Shown here: positions 1 to 7,967 of the stretch, in pieces
How the letters are laid out: the number at the start of each line of letters is the position of its first letter
How positions within the stretch are numbered: position 1 is the first letter of the stretch
NCBI RefSeq assembly: GCF_010645065.1
Contig: NZ_JAADZW010000002.1
Location: 434,001 to 498,000 of the forward strand
Origin: Flavobacterium fluviatile
GTDB taxonomy: Bacteria; Bacteroidota; Bacteroidia; Flavobacteriales; Flavobacteriaceae
DNA length: 64,000 bases
Reading direction: 5' to 3'
The notes under the pieces: generated by a model
Told to the model about the DNA's origin: nothing
What the model saw: the letters and a program-made list of their open reading frames with translations, nothing else
Databases searched by the model: none
Made by a program: the position numbers and the translations under genes

Positions 1-1
1 A

Positions 2-1306
2 ACATGGAAGTTCAGTGCGAAAAACGTACGTGATTTCGGAATTGCGTCTTCGAGGAAATTCATTTACGATGCAATGGCCGTAAAAATTGGTAACAAAACC
101 GTAATGGCAGAATCGGTCTATCCGAAAGAAGCAAATCCGCTTTGGGGAGAAACTTCTACAATGGTTGTTGCACATACTTTAAAAAGTTATTCTTCCCATA
201 CTTTTGATTATCCTTATCCAAAAGCAGTTTCGGTTTCGGCTGAAGATCAGGGAATGGAATATCCGATGATTTGCTGGAATTACGGGCGTCCGGACGAAAA
301 TGGTGTAACTAGCAGAGAAGTTAAAAACGGAATGATTGGCGTGATAATACACGAAGTAGGTCACACTTTCTTTCCGATGATTGTAAATTCTGATGAGCGT
401 CAATGGACCTGGATGGACGAAGGTTTAAATTCATTTTTAGAATATCTGGCAGAACAGGAACTGGATCCAAAATTCCCTTCCAGACGCGGACCTGCAAAAA
501 ATATTGTGCCGTACATGAGCGGAGACCAGAAATTTTTGGAACCCATTATGTCGAATTCTGAAACCATTCATCAATTCGGGAATAATGCATACGGAAAACC
601 CGCAACAGGACTTAATATCCTGAGAGAAGTAGTAATGGGAAGAGAGCTGTTTGATTATGCTTTTAAAACCTATGCCAACAGATGGAAGTTCAAACATCCA
701 ACGCCCGAAGATTTCTTCAGGACTATGGAAGATGCTTCTGCCGTTGATTTGGACTGGTTTTGGAGAGGTTGGTTTTATTCAACAGATTTCGTAGATATCG
801 GAATCAAGGATGTAAAGCAATTTTACGTTTCTGAAACTCCTACAACAGATATCAAAAACGTCAAAGTTAGGAAAGGACGATTCGGTTACGAAAAAGGACC
901 ATTTGTTTATTTAGTGTCAGGTGATAATACTGAAGTAGATACTGCTAAGAAAAAAGCTCTAAAAGTTGATGATTTTAAGACTTTAGCTGATTATGTAAAT
1001 CAGACTTTTACCGCTGAAGAAAAAGCGAGCATCAAATCACCTAAATATTTCTACGAAGTAGAATTCAATAAACCAGGCGGGATGATTATGCCAATTTTGG
1101 TTGAAATCACTTATGAAGACGGTACAAAAGATAATTATCACTATCCTGCGCAAATCTGGCGAAAAGGTAATGAGTCAGCAAAAAAAGTGTATGCAACTGA
1201 AAAGAGAATTAAAAGTATCCAGATAGATCCAAAATTACTCACTGCAGACATCGACGTAACCAATAATTCATGGCCAAAAGCCGAAGAAAAGTCCAAGTTT
1301 GATTAA
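2..1306 (+). CDS. M1 family metallopeptidase, 5'-truncated by window edge
   Basis: This is the C-terminal part of a zinc aminopeptidase of the gluzincin (M1) family, which removes N-terminal residues from peptides. The frame is open to the first base of the window, so the start codon lies outside; the ATG at 74 is internal. HEVGH is encoded at 350-364 and the third zinc ligand is the Glu of DEG at 419-421, giving exactly HExxH-X18-E. The usual GAMEN exopeptidase motif is replaced by a QGMEYPM-type sequence just upstream, as in many bacterial relatives. The C-terminal half has no recognisable motif. A hairpin terminator follows 15 bases after the stop, so this is the end of its transcription unit. 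The family call is firm; the substrate is unknown. Confidence 0.9.
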   Translation, partial: TWKFSAKNVRDFGIASSRKFIYDAMAVKIGNKTVMAESVYPKEANPLWGETSTMVVAHTLKSYSSHTFDYPYPKAVSVSAEDQGMEYPMICWNYGRPDENGVTSREVKNGMIGVIIHEVGHTFFPMIVNSDERQWTWMDEGLNSFLEYLAEQELDPKFPSRRGPAKNIVPYMSGDQKFLEPIMSNSETIHQFGNNAYGKPATGLNILREVVMGRELFDYAFKTYANRWKFKHPTPEDFFRTMEDASAVDLDWFWRGWFYSTDFVDIGIKDVKQFYVSETPTTDIKNVKVRKGRFGYEKGPFVYLVSGDNTEVDTAKKKALKVDDFKTLADYVNQTFTAEEKASIKSPKYFYEVEFNKPGGMIMPILVEITYEDGTKDNYHYPAQIWRKGNESAKKVYATEKRIKSIQIDPKLLTADIDVTNNSWPKAEEKSKFD

Positions 1307-1320
1307 ATAAAAAATTAGAA

Positions 1321-1346
1321 AGGCTCTGAAAAAGAGTCTTTTTTTT
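1321..1346 (+). terminator. Intrinsic terminator after the M1 peptidase
   Basis: Stem AGGCTCT (1321-1327) pairs with AGAGTCT (1333-1339) across a GAAAA loop and runs into eight T residues. It separates the peptidase gene from tatA. Confidence 0.75.
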
Positions 1347-1382
1347 AAGTTATTTTTTAGAACACACCGCTTTAAAATTTAA

Positions 1383-1390
1383 TATATTTG
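1383..1390 (+). promoter_or_regulatory. Candidate -7 promoter box for tatA
   Basis: TATATTTG matches the Bacteroidota -7 consensus TAnnTTTG and lies 21 bases before the tatA start, just after the upstream terminator. No clear TTTG -33 element is visible at the expected spacing. Confidence 0.5.
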
Positions 1391-1411
1391 TCGCACACAA
1401 AAATATAAGTT

Positions 1412-1759
1412 ATGTTTGGTATAGGAGGAGGAGAATTAGTTTTTATACTATTTATAGTACTAATGCTTTTTGGCTCAGATAAAGTGCCAGAAATTGCCCG
1501 TACAATGGGTAAAGCGATGGCGCAGTTAAAAAATGCAACGAATGACATTAAAAACGAAATTCAAAAAGGGGCAGAGGAAAATGGTTTTGATACAAAATCC
1601 CTGACCAACATAACGGGCGATATTAACGCTCAGATTAATGATGCAAAAACCAATCTTCTGGGAGATTCGGGAAGCTTTTTAGGAGATACAGCAAAAGAAA
1701 TTGACAAAGTAAAAGAAGATATTGACTCCATCTCAGGACCTATAAAACGCCAAAGATAA
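1412..1759 (+). CDS. tatA: Twin-arginine translocase subunit TatA/TatE family
   Basis: TatA-type proteins oligomerise in the inner membrane to let folded twin-arginine substrates through. The N-terminus shows the family layout: a short periplasmic start, one hydrophobic helix (about residues 6-21), the FG hinge (LFGSDKVPE, about 20-28) and an amphipathic helix from about 29 to 50. The remaining 60 residues are charged, probably disordered and poorly conserved. At 115 residues it is a little longer than typical TatA and could be called a TatA/B-like form. The PAP2 gene starts one base after its stop, so the two are co-transcribed. No tatC is present in the window. Confidence 0.85.
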   Translation: MFGIGGGELVFILFIVLMLFGSDKVPEIARTMGKAMAQLKNATNDIKNEIQKGAEENGFDTKSLTNITGDINAQINDAKTNLLGDSGSFLGDTAKEIDKVKEDIDSISGPIKRQR

Positions 1760-1760
1760 T

Positions 1761-2324
1761 ATGCTGGAAAAAATACAGGAAATAGATACCCGTTTATTTG
1801 TGTATCTTAACAGTTTAGGTTCTGAAACATTCGATCCGCTTTGGCTAATAATCACAAAGCAATTATACTGGACTCCTGTTTTTTTATTAATGTTCTATCT
1901 TATTTACAGAAAAATTGGAGGAAAACAAACCTTATACTTATTGCTTTTTATAGCAGTTTTGATCGCTTTTACAGATCAGACAACCAATCTTTTCAAGAAT
2001 ACTTTTCAGCGCTTACGACCTTGTAACAATCCCGAAATCAATACGATAATCAGAGTAGTACAATCCCGTAAATCCTATAGCTTTTTCTCTGGCCATGCTG
2101 CTAATACAATGGCTGTGGCAACATTTTTATTTTTCGTCCTAAAGCGCCATTTCAAATACCTTGGATTTCTGTTTTTATGGCCGTTAATCTTCGCTTATAG
2201 CCGAATTTATTTAGGTTTGCATTATCCGGGAGATATTCTTACAGGTTATTTCTTCGGAGCTCTTTTCGGATTTTTGATGTTCAGAGTATATCAAAATTTA
2301 AAGCCAAAATATTTTCCGGGATAA
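1761..2324 (+). CDS. PAP2 family phosphatase (membrane)
   Basis: This is a membrane phosphatase of the type 2 phosphatidic acid phosphatase superfamily. Relatives dephosphorylate undecaprenyl diphosphate, phosphatidylglycerol phosphate or lipid A. All three catalytic blocks are present: the K-x6-RP region (KNTFQRLRP), the SGHA block with its active-site His, and SR-x5-H-x3-D (SRIYLGLHYPGD) near residue 155. Several hydrophobic helices surround them. At 187 residues it has the usual length of the small bacterial enzymes. It is transcribed behind tatA. A role in undecaprenyl phosphate recycling is possible, but nothing in the sequence fixes the substrate. Confidence 0.85.
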   Translation: MLEKIQEIDTRLFVYLNSLGSETFDPLWLIITKQLYWTPVFLLMFYLIYRKIGGKQTLYLLLFIAVLIAFTDQTTNLFKNTFQRLRPCNNPEINTIIRVVQSRKSYSFFSGHAANTMAVATFLFFVLKRHFKYLGFLFLWPLIFAYSRIYLGLHYPGDILTGYFFGALFGFLMFRVYQNLKPKYFPG

Positions 2325-2332
2325 TACTTTTT

Positions 2333-2357
2333 GTCATCCTGAGCGTAGTCGAAGGGA
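2333..2357. repeat. Interspersed repeat fragment (GTCATCCTGAGCG type)
   Basis: The stretch TGTCATCCTGAGCGTAGTC, followed by GAAGGG, resembles a short palindromic repeat that I recall scattered through many Bacteroidota genomes. It directly precedes the larger modular repeat at 2358-2450. The recognition is from memory of the motif and has not been searched. Confidence 0.45.
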
Positions 2358-2450
2358 GGAGCTATTCCGGCTGTTCGCTATATTTTTTGTGCCGAAGCCC
2401 GGCACAAAAAGATGCCGCTTCCATCCGGGCTAGGGCACTCGTTTTCAAAA
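2358..2450. repeat. Modular intergenic repeat, copy A
   Basis: The element starts with GGAGCTATTCCGGCT (2358-2372). It contains a central hairpin, TTTTTGTGCCG (2384-2394) pairing with CGGCACAAAAA (2400-2410). It ends with ATCCGGGCTAGGGC (2423-2436) and a TTTTCAAAA tail. A second copy with the same two ends but a different, longer central hairpin lies at 52883-53045. It occupies the gap between the convergent PAP2 and dioxygenase genes. Confidence 0.7.
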
Positions 2451-2457
2451 GAAATTA

Positions 2458-3180
2458 TTAGTTAAAAAGAACAGTTTTCTCACTCCACTCTAATCCCTCC
2501 GGAAGTTCCTCTTTGCTGAATTCGATATGAATTACCCGACGTCTTTCGTTGTTTGTAGTTTTGTTTGAAGCATGAAACAACAAAGGTTTCATAATCATAA
2601 TACCGCCTTTTTCAACTTCGCAGATGGTTTCCTTTTCATTTTCGAAATCAAGTTTCTCGATTCTCAGAATTCCTTTTGAGTGTGAGTTATTGATTACTTT
2701 CAAAGCGCCATTATCTTTTGTAGTTTTATCAATATGAATTCTGATGGTGAAATTGTTTTCCAGAATTGTTACAGGTGGCTGAACCGCAAACTGATTTTGC
2801 TTAACAGTCCAGTTTTCGAAATTCTCAACCTCAATTTTCTTATCGACAGAAATAGTCAAATCCTGATGATAGGCTACAAACCAATTTGACTTTTCTGGTT
2901 TATCAAAATATATGGATTTGGTTATAAAAAAGCCTTTTCCAAAAGCAGTTTCTATAATTTCCTGTAATTTATGGTTGAATATAAAAGGTAAAATTTCAGG
3001 AATTTCTTTGTGAAATTGTCTGATGGCAAACAAGCCCTGAGATTTTCTAAAAGTAGTGTTTTCAGGATTATTTTCAGTTGTCTTTTCAATTAAAGAAATT
3101 AATTTTTGAATCTCATCTTCATTATAAATATTATCAATAATCGTAAAACCTTGAGAATTTATTTCGTCTTTCTGTGTCAT
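2458..3180 (-). CDS. Phytanoyl-CoA dioxygenase family protein
   Basis: This is a member of the Fe(II)/2-oxoglutarate-dependent PhyH superfamily, cupin-fold oxygenases that hydroxylate or halogenate small molecules. The H-x-D iron ligands appear in the AYHQDLTISV segment (about residues 123-132). The distal half holds a second His in a FHASN context and the Arg/His-rich RRRVIHIEF strand expected to close the iron and 2-oxoglutarate site. The length of 240 residues suits a single-domain member. It stands alone on the reverse strand, convergent with the PAP2 gene. The substrate cannot be inferred. Confidence 0.8.
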   Translation of the reverse strand: MTQKDEINSQGFTIIDNIYNEDEIQKLISLIEKTTENNPENTTFRKSQGLFAIRQFHKEIPEILPFIFNHKLQEIIETAFGKGFFITKSIYFDKPEKSNWFVAYHQDLTISVDKKIEVENFENWTVKQNQFAVQPPVTILENNFTIRIHIDKTTKDNGALKVINNSHSKGILRIEKLDFENEKETICEVEKGGIMIMKPLLFHASNKTTNNERRRVIHIEFSKEELPEGLEWSEKTVLFN

Positions 3181-3198
3181 TTTTATTCATTTTGAATT

Positions 3199-3251
3199 GC
3201 CTCCTGCTTTAGCTGGAGGTAACCAGATTTGAAAAGCAATAGGCTTTAGCC
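3199..3251. repeat. GCTTTAGC palindromic repeat
   Basis: CCTCCTGCTTTAGCTGGAGG forms a near-perfect hairpin and is followed by a second GGCTTTAGCC palindrome at 3242-3251. This paired arrangement looks like a dispersed Bacteroidota intergenic repeat. It sits upstream of the dioxygenase gene, between two reverse-strand genes. Confidence 0.55.
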
Positions 3252-3301
3252 AAAAATAATGTATAATATTGGCTTTAAAGTAAAATAAAAGAAGCAGGAA
3301 A

Positions 3302-3340
3302 AACCTTAGCAACTTAGCAGCTCAGAACCTTAGCAACTTA
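3302..3340. repeat. 15-bp direct repeat AACCTTAGCAACTTA
   Basis: Two exact copies of AACCTTAGCAACTTA (3302-3316 and 3326-3340) lie 24 bases apart, immediately beyond the stop of the O-methyltransferase gene. They resemble a common flavobacterial intergenic repeat. Confidence 0.6.
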
Positions 3341-3343
3341 AAT

Positions 3344-3985
3344 TTATAAAACCCTGCTCACTGTTAATCCATCACGAATTGGTAATAAAACCGTTTCCAC
3401 TCTTGGATCATTTTTCAAAAGCAAATTGTATTCTAAAAGTATCTTGGTACTTACGTCATTAGGGTGAACCGGTTCCAGGATTTTTCCACTCCACAAAACA
3501 TTATCAGACAAAATGATTCCGCCTTTATTCATTTTAGGAACAATCATTTCCCAGTAATTGATGTAGTTTTCTTTGTCAGCATCAATAAAAACCAAATCAA
3601 ATTTTATATCCAGATTCGGTATAATATCAACTGCTTCACCTAAATGCTGAAAAATCTGTGCTCCCCATGGCGATGCGTCAAAATATTTACGCTGAAAATC
3701 AACAAGCTCCTCTTTGATGTCAATAGTATGAAGCTGTCCGTTTTCCTGCATTCCTTCGCATAAGCACAAAGCAGCATAACCCGTATAAGTCCCTATTTCC
3801 AAAATATTCACCGGTCGGATCAATTTAGAGAGCATACTCAAGACACGTCCCTGAAAATGTCCGCTTAACATTCTTGGTAAAAGAATTTTCTGGTAGGTTT
3901 CTTTGTTTAGCTTAGCTAACAATTCCGGTTCTTTTTCAGAATGCTGTTCGATATAATCTTCAAGTTCCTGTGAAATAAAATGCAT
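3344..3985 (-). CDS. Class I SAM-dependent O-methyltransferase
   Basis: This is a member of the catechol/caffeoyl-CoA O-methyltransferase-like family, which transfers a methyl group from S-adenosylmethionine to hydroxyl acceptors. The glycine-rich SAM motif is ILEIGTYTGYAAL, preceded by the N-terminal helix typical of the family. The acidic residue binding the ribose follows in LHTIDIKEE, and the metal-binding FIDADKENYINY motif follows later, with a second acidic/Asn pair in SDNVLWSGK. The length of 213 residues is standard. A small lipoprotein gene lies upstream in the same direction, but a terminator-like hairpin separates them, so they are probably independent. The acceptor is unknown. 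Confidence 0.88.
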   Translation of the reverse strand: MHFISQELEDYIEQHSEKEPELLAKLNKETYQKILLPRMLSGHFQGRVLSMLSKLIRPVNILEIGTYTGYAALCLCEGMQENGQLHTIDIKEELVDFQRKYFDASPWGAQIFQHLGEAVDIIPNLDIKFDLVFIDADKENYINYWEMIVPKMNKGGIILSDNVLWSGKILEPVHPNDVSTKILLEYNLLLKNDPRVETVLLPIRDGLTVSRVL

Positions 3986-4043
3986 GTTGTAGTGTATTCA
4001 GATTTGGCTGTAAAAATACAAAATATAAGCTCACTTTTTGGCA

Positions 4044-4073
4044 TAAAAAAACCATCCGAAAGAGGGATAGTTT
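4044..4073 (-). terminator. Intrinsic terminator after the small lipoprotein gene
   Basis: Read on the reverse strand, AAACTATCC pairs with GGATGGTTT and is followed by a run of T. It lies just downstream of the lipoprotein stop at 4098. Confidence 0.65.
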
Positions 4074-4097
4074 CAATTTTTTGAATTCTGAATGAAA

Positions 4098-4451
4098 TTA
4101 TTTTTTCAGCGCTTCATTTACGTCTTTTGCAGTTTTTACTGTTCCGTCTTTAGCAGCTTTAGCGGCAGCTTCTACTTTTTCAGCGCCTTTTTTAGTAGCA
4201 TCTTTTACATCTTCTATAGTTTCTTTGGTTTTTTCTTTTGCTTCCTCACTCGCCGCTTTTGCTTTCTCAGCTGCATTTTCTGCTTTCACAACAGCGCTGT
4301 CTTTTGCTTCTTCAATATCTGTAGTCAGTGAATCAACCCTGTTTCCAAGTGTTAATTCATCTTCAGGTTTTGTTTCTTTTTTGTCTCCGCAAGACTGAAC
4401 TCCGAATGCTAACAAAGCGATAACTGCTAAGCTCAAAATTTGTTTTTTCAT
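4098..4451 (-). CDS. Small Ala/Lys/Glu-rich lipoprotein
   Basis: The signal peptide ends in a lipobox (FGVQSC), making Cys21 the lipidated residue. The mature part, about 95 residues, is almost entirely A, K, E, D and T, with the heptad-like AEKAKAASEEAKEK pattern of a long helix or coiled coil. It resembles late-embryogenesis-abundant-like or YtxH-like helical proteins in composition only, and I do not assign it to a named family. It is a monocistronic reverse gene with its own terminator. It is probably a periplasmic helical lipoprotein of unknown function. Confidence 0.8.
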   Translation of the reverse strand: MKKQILSLAVIALLAFGVQSCGDKKETKPEDELTLGNRVDSLTTDIEEAKDSAVVKAENAAEKAKAASEEAKEKTKETIEDVKDATKKGAEKVEAAAKAAKDGTVKTAKDVNEALKK

Positions 4452-4645
4452 GATTAATTAATTTTTTAAAATTGATAAATATAAAGGTTTAAAGCTGAAA
4501 AAATAAAAGTACAAATTTTAAAATTAAGCGCTCATTGTAAGATTATTTTCCGTTTGAGTGCAAGACAATTCCTGTGCCAAAAATACAATTTTAAAAGATT
4601 AGGCGTAATTTTTTTTAGAATGAAAAGGTTTCCATAAATACTTAG

Positions 4646-4653
4646 TAACTTTG
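4646..4653 (+). promoter_or_regulatory. Candidate -7 promoter box for rlmN
   Basis: TAACTTTG matches TAnnTTTG and ends only four bases before the rlmN ATG. If used, transcription would begin at or next to the start codon, giving a leaderless or near-leaderless mRNA. Confidence 0.5.
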
Positions 4654-4657
4654 CACC

Positions 4658-5701
4658 ATGCAAATCGAGAAAAAAGACATAAGGGCCTTATCAAAAGATC
4701 AGTTACGTGAGTTTTTTGTCGCAAATAATGACAAAGCTTTTCGCGGAAACCAGGTTTATGAGTGGTTGTGGAGCAAGGGTGCACATAGTTTTGATGACAT
4801 GACGAATGTAGCAAAGGCTACAAGGGCTATGCTTGAAAATAATTTTGTAATCAATCATATTAAGGTTGATACTATGCAGCGAAGTTGTGACGGAACCGTA
4901 AAAAATGCCGTTCGTCTGCATGATGGTTTGGTGGTAGAATCAGTTTTGATTCCTACTGAAACCAGAACGACAGCCTGTGTTTCAAGTCAGGTAGGCTGCA
5001 GTCTGGATTGCAACTTTTGCGCAACAGCCAGATTAAAACGTATGCGAAATCTGGAGCCAGGTGAAATTTACGATCAGGTTGTCGCAATTGATAAAGAAAG
5101 TCGTCTGTATCATAATCATCCACTTTCGAATATTGTTTTTATGGGAATGGGTGAACCTCTGATGAACTATAACAATGTCATTAAAGCAATTGACATGATT
5201 ACTTCTCCAGAAGGTTTGGGAATGTCGCCAAAGCGTATCATGGTTTCTACTTCAGGAATTCCGAAAATGATTAAAAAAATGGCAGATGACGATGTGAAAT
5301 TTAAATTAGCGGTTTCCCTGCATTCCGCAATTGATGAAGTCCGTGCGCGAATTATGCCTTTCAGTAAAAATTTCCCGTTAAAAGATTTACGCGAAGCTCT
5401 GGAATACTGGTATAGAAAAACTAAGAGTAAAGTTTCGTACGAATATGTGGTCTGGAAAGGGATCAACGATAATAAAGCTTCAGTTGATGCCCTGGTTAAG
5501 TTTTGTAAATATGTGCCTTGCAAAGTAAATTTAATAGAGTACAACCCAATCGATGACGGTGAGTTTCAACAGGCTTCAGAAGAGTCAATTATGGCTTACA
5601 TAAAAGCACTGGATAACATTGGAGTAGTAGTAAAAGTACGCCGCAGCCGTGGAAAAGATATCGATGCTGCCTGCGGACAATTAGCGAATAAAGAGGGCTA
5701 A
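4658..5701 (+). CDS. rlmN: 23S rRNA (adenine(2503)-C(2))-methyltransferase RlmN
   Basis: This radical-SAM enzyme methylates C2 of A2503 in 23S rRNA and A37 in some tRNAs, supporting translational fidelity. The CxxxCxxC iron-sulfur motif is C114-SLD-C118-NF-C121. The GMGEPL motif that follows contacts SAM. The conserved catalytic Cys near the C-terminus lies in DAACGQL. The N-terminal accessory domain with EWLW is present. The length of 347 residues is typical. It is a single gene, divergent from the reverse lipoprotein and closed by a strong shared terminator. The motifs match RlmN; nothing suggests the resistance enzyme Cfr. Confidence 0.97.
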   Translation: MQIEKKDIRALSKDQLREFFVANNDKAFRGNQVYEWLWSKGAHSFDDMTNVAKATRAMLENNFVINHIKVDTMQRSCDGTVKNAVRLHDGLVVESVLIPTETRTTACVSSQVGCSLDCNFCATARLKRMRNLEPGEIYDQVVAIDKESRLYHNHPLSNIVFMGMGEPLMNYNNVIKAIDMITSPEGLGMSPKRIMVSTSGIPKMIKKMADDDVKFKLAVSLHSAIDEVRARIMPFSKNFPLKDLREALEYWYRKTKSKVSYEYVVWKGINDNKASVDALVKFCKYVPCKVNLIEYNPIDDGEFQQASEESIMAYIKALDNIGVVVKVRRSRGKDIDAACGQLANKEG

Positions 5702-5714
5702 CTTTATGAAAATA

Positions 5715-5765
5715 AAAAAGCATTAAGAACAAGATTAGTACTTGTTTTTAATGCTTTTTCTTTTT
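5715..5765. terminator. Bidirectional terminator between rlmN and the unknown lipoprotein gene
   Basis: A 19-base stem (5715-5733 with 5741-5759) encloses a 7-base loop, with A and T tracts on the two flanks. It can serve rlmN on the forward strand and the convergent reverse gene ending at 5778. Confidence 0.9.
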
Positions 5766-5777
5766 GGGCAAAAAAGG

Positions 5778-6638
5778 TTATTTTTTCAAATCTATCTCGA
5801 CTGTAACTCCGTCTTTCGTAACATTTACAAGCGTGTTGCAATCGCCATTTCCATAATCAACAAGAGCAATTGTTTCATTTTTTGTTATCGAAAGAGTTCC
5901 TTTTAAAGCAAATGGTTGTTTGCAGGTAGCATTAAACTCTAAAGGAGTTGTAATCTCTGTTGAAAAAGTAGCACCATTTGGGAACGTTGTTGTTCCGCTT
6001 CCGGTTACAACAGTAACATTATCTTCCCAGTTAAACCAGGTGTCATAACCTGCAATGGTTTCTTTTACCAGAGTTCCTTTTCTGGTATAAACTTTTCCGT
6101 CTTCAAAAGTAATAGTCATATCAATAGCTGCAGTTAAAACCGGATGTATTTCCGATTGTAAATTGGTAGCTTTTCTGGTTCTCACAATGCTCTTGCTCCC
6201 CTGAAGTTTTCTTCCATTATGATAAAATCCCTCAAAAGTATAGCTGATTGTTTGTGTAGAAGATGAAAAATCATTAGAAAAAGAAATAACCATTTTTCCT
6301 CTTACTGAATTTCCGTTTTCAAGAGTACAGCCTTCCGTTCCAAAATCAACTGTACTTGTCCATGTATTGTTGGTCAAAACAGTAGTGACCGCAGCACAGC
6401 CTGGCAGGAAATTTTTAATAGTTCCGTCAGGTTTGTTATTTATGTTTTGTTGTGCTGTAAATTGATATTCGGCAATATTGGTAACGTCTTCTATTGAGGC
6501 GTCAATTTTTGAATTGGTGATAATCTCATCATTAGAGATAGCTGTAGGAGTTGTGTTATTTGTGTTTTCATCAGAATTACAACCTGCGAAAAAAGTCAGT
6601 GCAATGCATGCTCCTATTGATAAAAATTTTGTTTTCAT
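5778..6638 (-). CDS. Hypothetical lipoprotein
   Basis: I do not recognise a family. The N-terminus is a lipoprotein signal (TFFAGC, lipidation at Cys20) followed by an Asn/Thr-rich linker. The rest of the 286 residues is rich in beta-prone T, S, V and G segments, with Cys pairs such as PGCAA and GTEGC that could form disulfides once exported. The pattern suggests a beta-rich surface or periplasmic protein. It is monocistronic, convergent with rlmN across the shared terminator. Regulation is not evident; the upstream 160 bases are AT-rich and hold nothing clear. Confidence 0.75.
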   Translation of the reverse strand: MKTKFLSIGACIALTFFAGCNSDENTNNTTPTAISNDEIITNSKIDASIEDVTNIAEYQFTAQQNINNKPDGTIKNFLPGCAAVTTVLTNNTWTSTVDFGTEGCTLENGNSVRGKMVISFSNDFSSSTQTISYTFEGFYHNGRKLQGSKSIVRTRKATNLQSEIHPVLTAAIDMTITFEDGKVYTRKGTLVKETIAGYDTWFNWEDNVTVVTGSGTTTFPNGATFSTEITTPLEFNATCKQPFALKGTLSITKNETIALVDYGNGDCNTLVNVTKDGVTVEIDLKK

Positions 6639-6783
6639 AATAAATAATTTAAGTTCTGCTTTTTAATTAATGAATTTAAATTAGGTATTAGATTTTAGAT
6701 GTTTTTTTGGTGTTTTTTGGAATCAGTACATAAAATGTTCATATACTAACTTAAAATAAACAACGTTTTTTTATTTAAAATAG

Positions 6784-6791
6784 TATATTTG
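6784..6791 (+). promoter_or_regulatory. Candidate -7 promoter box for the polyprenyl synthetase gene
   Basis: TATATTTG matches TAnnTTTG and ends eight bases before the ATG, implying a very short 5' leader. Confidence 0.5.
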
Positions 6792-6799
6792 AAAACGAA

Positions 6800-7777
6800 A
6801 TGAATATTACTTCTCAAATAAAACAGCCTATTTTTAATGAAATGGAACTTTTTGAAAAAAAGTTTCATGAATCCATGACTTCGAAGGTTGCGCTACTAAA
6901 CAGAATTACCTATTATATCGTAAATCGTAAGGGAAAACAAATGCGACCGATGTTTGTTTTTCTTACGGCTAAAATGGTTTCAGGAGGATTCGTAAACGAA
7001 AGAACCTATCGTGGTGCTTCGGTTATCGAATTGATTCATACGGCAACTTTAGTTCATGACGATGTCGTTGACGACAGTAACCGACGCCGTGGATTTTTCT
7101 CCATAAACGCACTTTGGAAAAATAAAATAGCCGTTTTAGTTGGTGATTATTTACTTTCAAAAGGATTATTGCTTTCCATCGACAATGGTGATTTTGATCT
7201 TTTGAAAATTATTTCGGTCGCTGTACGCGAAATGAGCGAAGGAGAATTACTTCAGATCGAAAAAGCAAGAAGACTTGATATCACCGAAGAGGTTTACTAC
7301 GAAATCATCCGAAAGAAAACCGCAACCCTTATTGCTGCCTGTTGTGCGCTTGGTGCAAGATCGGTAATCGAAGATGATCTTCAGGTTGAAAACATGCGCA
7401 AATTCGGAGAGTTGATCGGAATGGCTTTTCAGATCAAAGACGACTTATTCGATTACAGCGAAGAAGCTATCGGAAAACCAACCGGAATCGATATTAAAGA
7501 GCAAAAAATGACCCTGCCTTTAATTTACGTTTTAAATACTTGTACTCCACAAGAAAAAAAGTGGTTAATAAACTCCATCAAAAACCACAACAAAGACAAA
7601 AAACGTGTAAAAGAAGTGATTGCTTTTGTGAAAAATAATAATGGTCTGGCTTACGCCGAAAACAAAATGGTCGAATTCCAGCAGGAAGCACTTTCTCTTT
7701 TAAAAAATTACCCGGATTCTGAATTCAAGGATGCACTTACTTTGATGGTGAATTACGTTATTGAGAGGAAGAAATAA
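6800..7777 (+). CDS. Polyprenyl diphosphate synthase (trans-isoprenyl type)
   Basis: The enzyme condenses isopentenyl diphosphate units onto an allylic diphosphate to make the long isoprenoid tail of menaquinone or a related quinone. The first aspartate-rich motif is VHDDVVDDSNRRRG (about residues 90-103) and the second is FQIKDDLFDY (about 213-222), both binding magnesium-diphosphate. The GKQMRP segment near residue 46 binds isopentenyl diphosphate. The length of 325 residues fits octaprenyl/heptaprenyl synthases (IspB/HepT type), but chain length cannot be read from the sequence. A repeat follows within a few bases of the stop codon. Confidence 0.92.
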   Translation: MNITSQIKQPIFNEMELFEKKFHESMTSKVALLNRITYYIVNRKGKQMRPMFVFLTAKMVSGGFVNERTYRGASVIELIHTATLVHDDVVDDSNRRRGFFSINALWKNKIAVLVGDYLLSKGLLLSIDNGDFDLLKIISVAVREMSEGELLQIEKARRLDITEEVYYEIIRKKTATLIAACCALGARSVIEDDLQVENMRKFGELIGMAFQIKDDLFDYSEEAIGKPTGIDIKEQKMTLPLIYVLNTCTPQEKKWLINSIKNHNKDKKRVKEVIAFVKNNNGLAYAENKMVEFQQEALSLLKNYPDSEFKDALTLMVNYVIERKK

Positions 7778-7780
7778 TTA

Positions 7781-7811
7781 GATAATTTGTCAATTAGAAA
7801 ATTAGATAATT
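7781..7811 (+). repeat. Post-stop repeat GATAATTTGTCAATTAG type, copy 1
   Basis: This 31-base unit begins four bases after a stop codon and matches 44881-44911 at about 29 of 31 positions. The other copy also begins seven bases after a stop. A TTGGAATTTGGAATTT repeat follows at 7850-7865, and a related copy occurs at 23340-23361. Confidence 0.7.
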
Positions 7812-7967
7812 GATTTACTTTGTTGTAAATCAGTTTAATATTCTATTGGTTGGAATTTGGAATTTAAATTTTTGGATTTTTTTTCACCCCTCATGCAACC
7901 ATTTCAAAACTTATCTCGTCTATGCTAATAGAAGTCTGTTAGTAAAACAAAATCGGAACGCTTATTA

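Noticed and set aside
3181..3343. GCTTTAGC and TTAGCAACTTA repeats as a possible insertion sequence end
   Set aside because: No transposase, no flanking target duplication and the repeats are not each other's inverted copies; treated as dispersed intergenic repeats.
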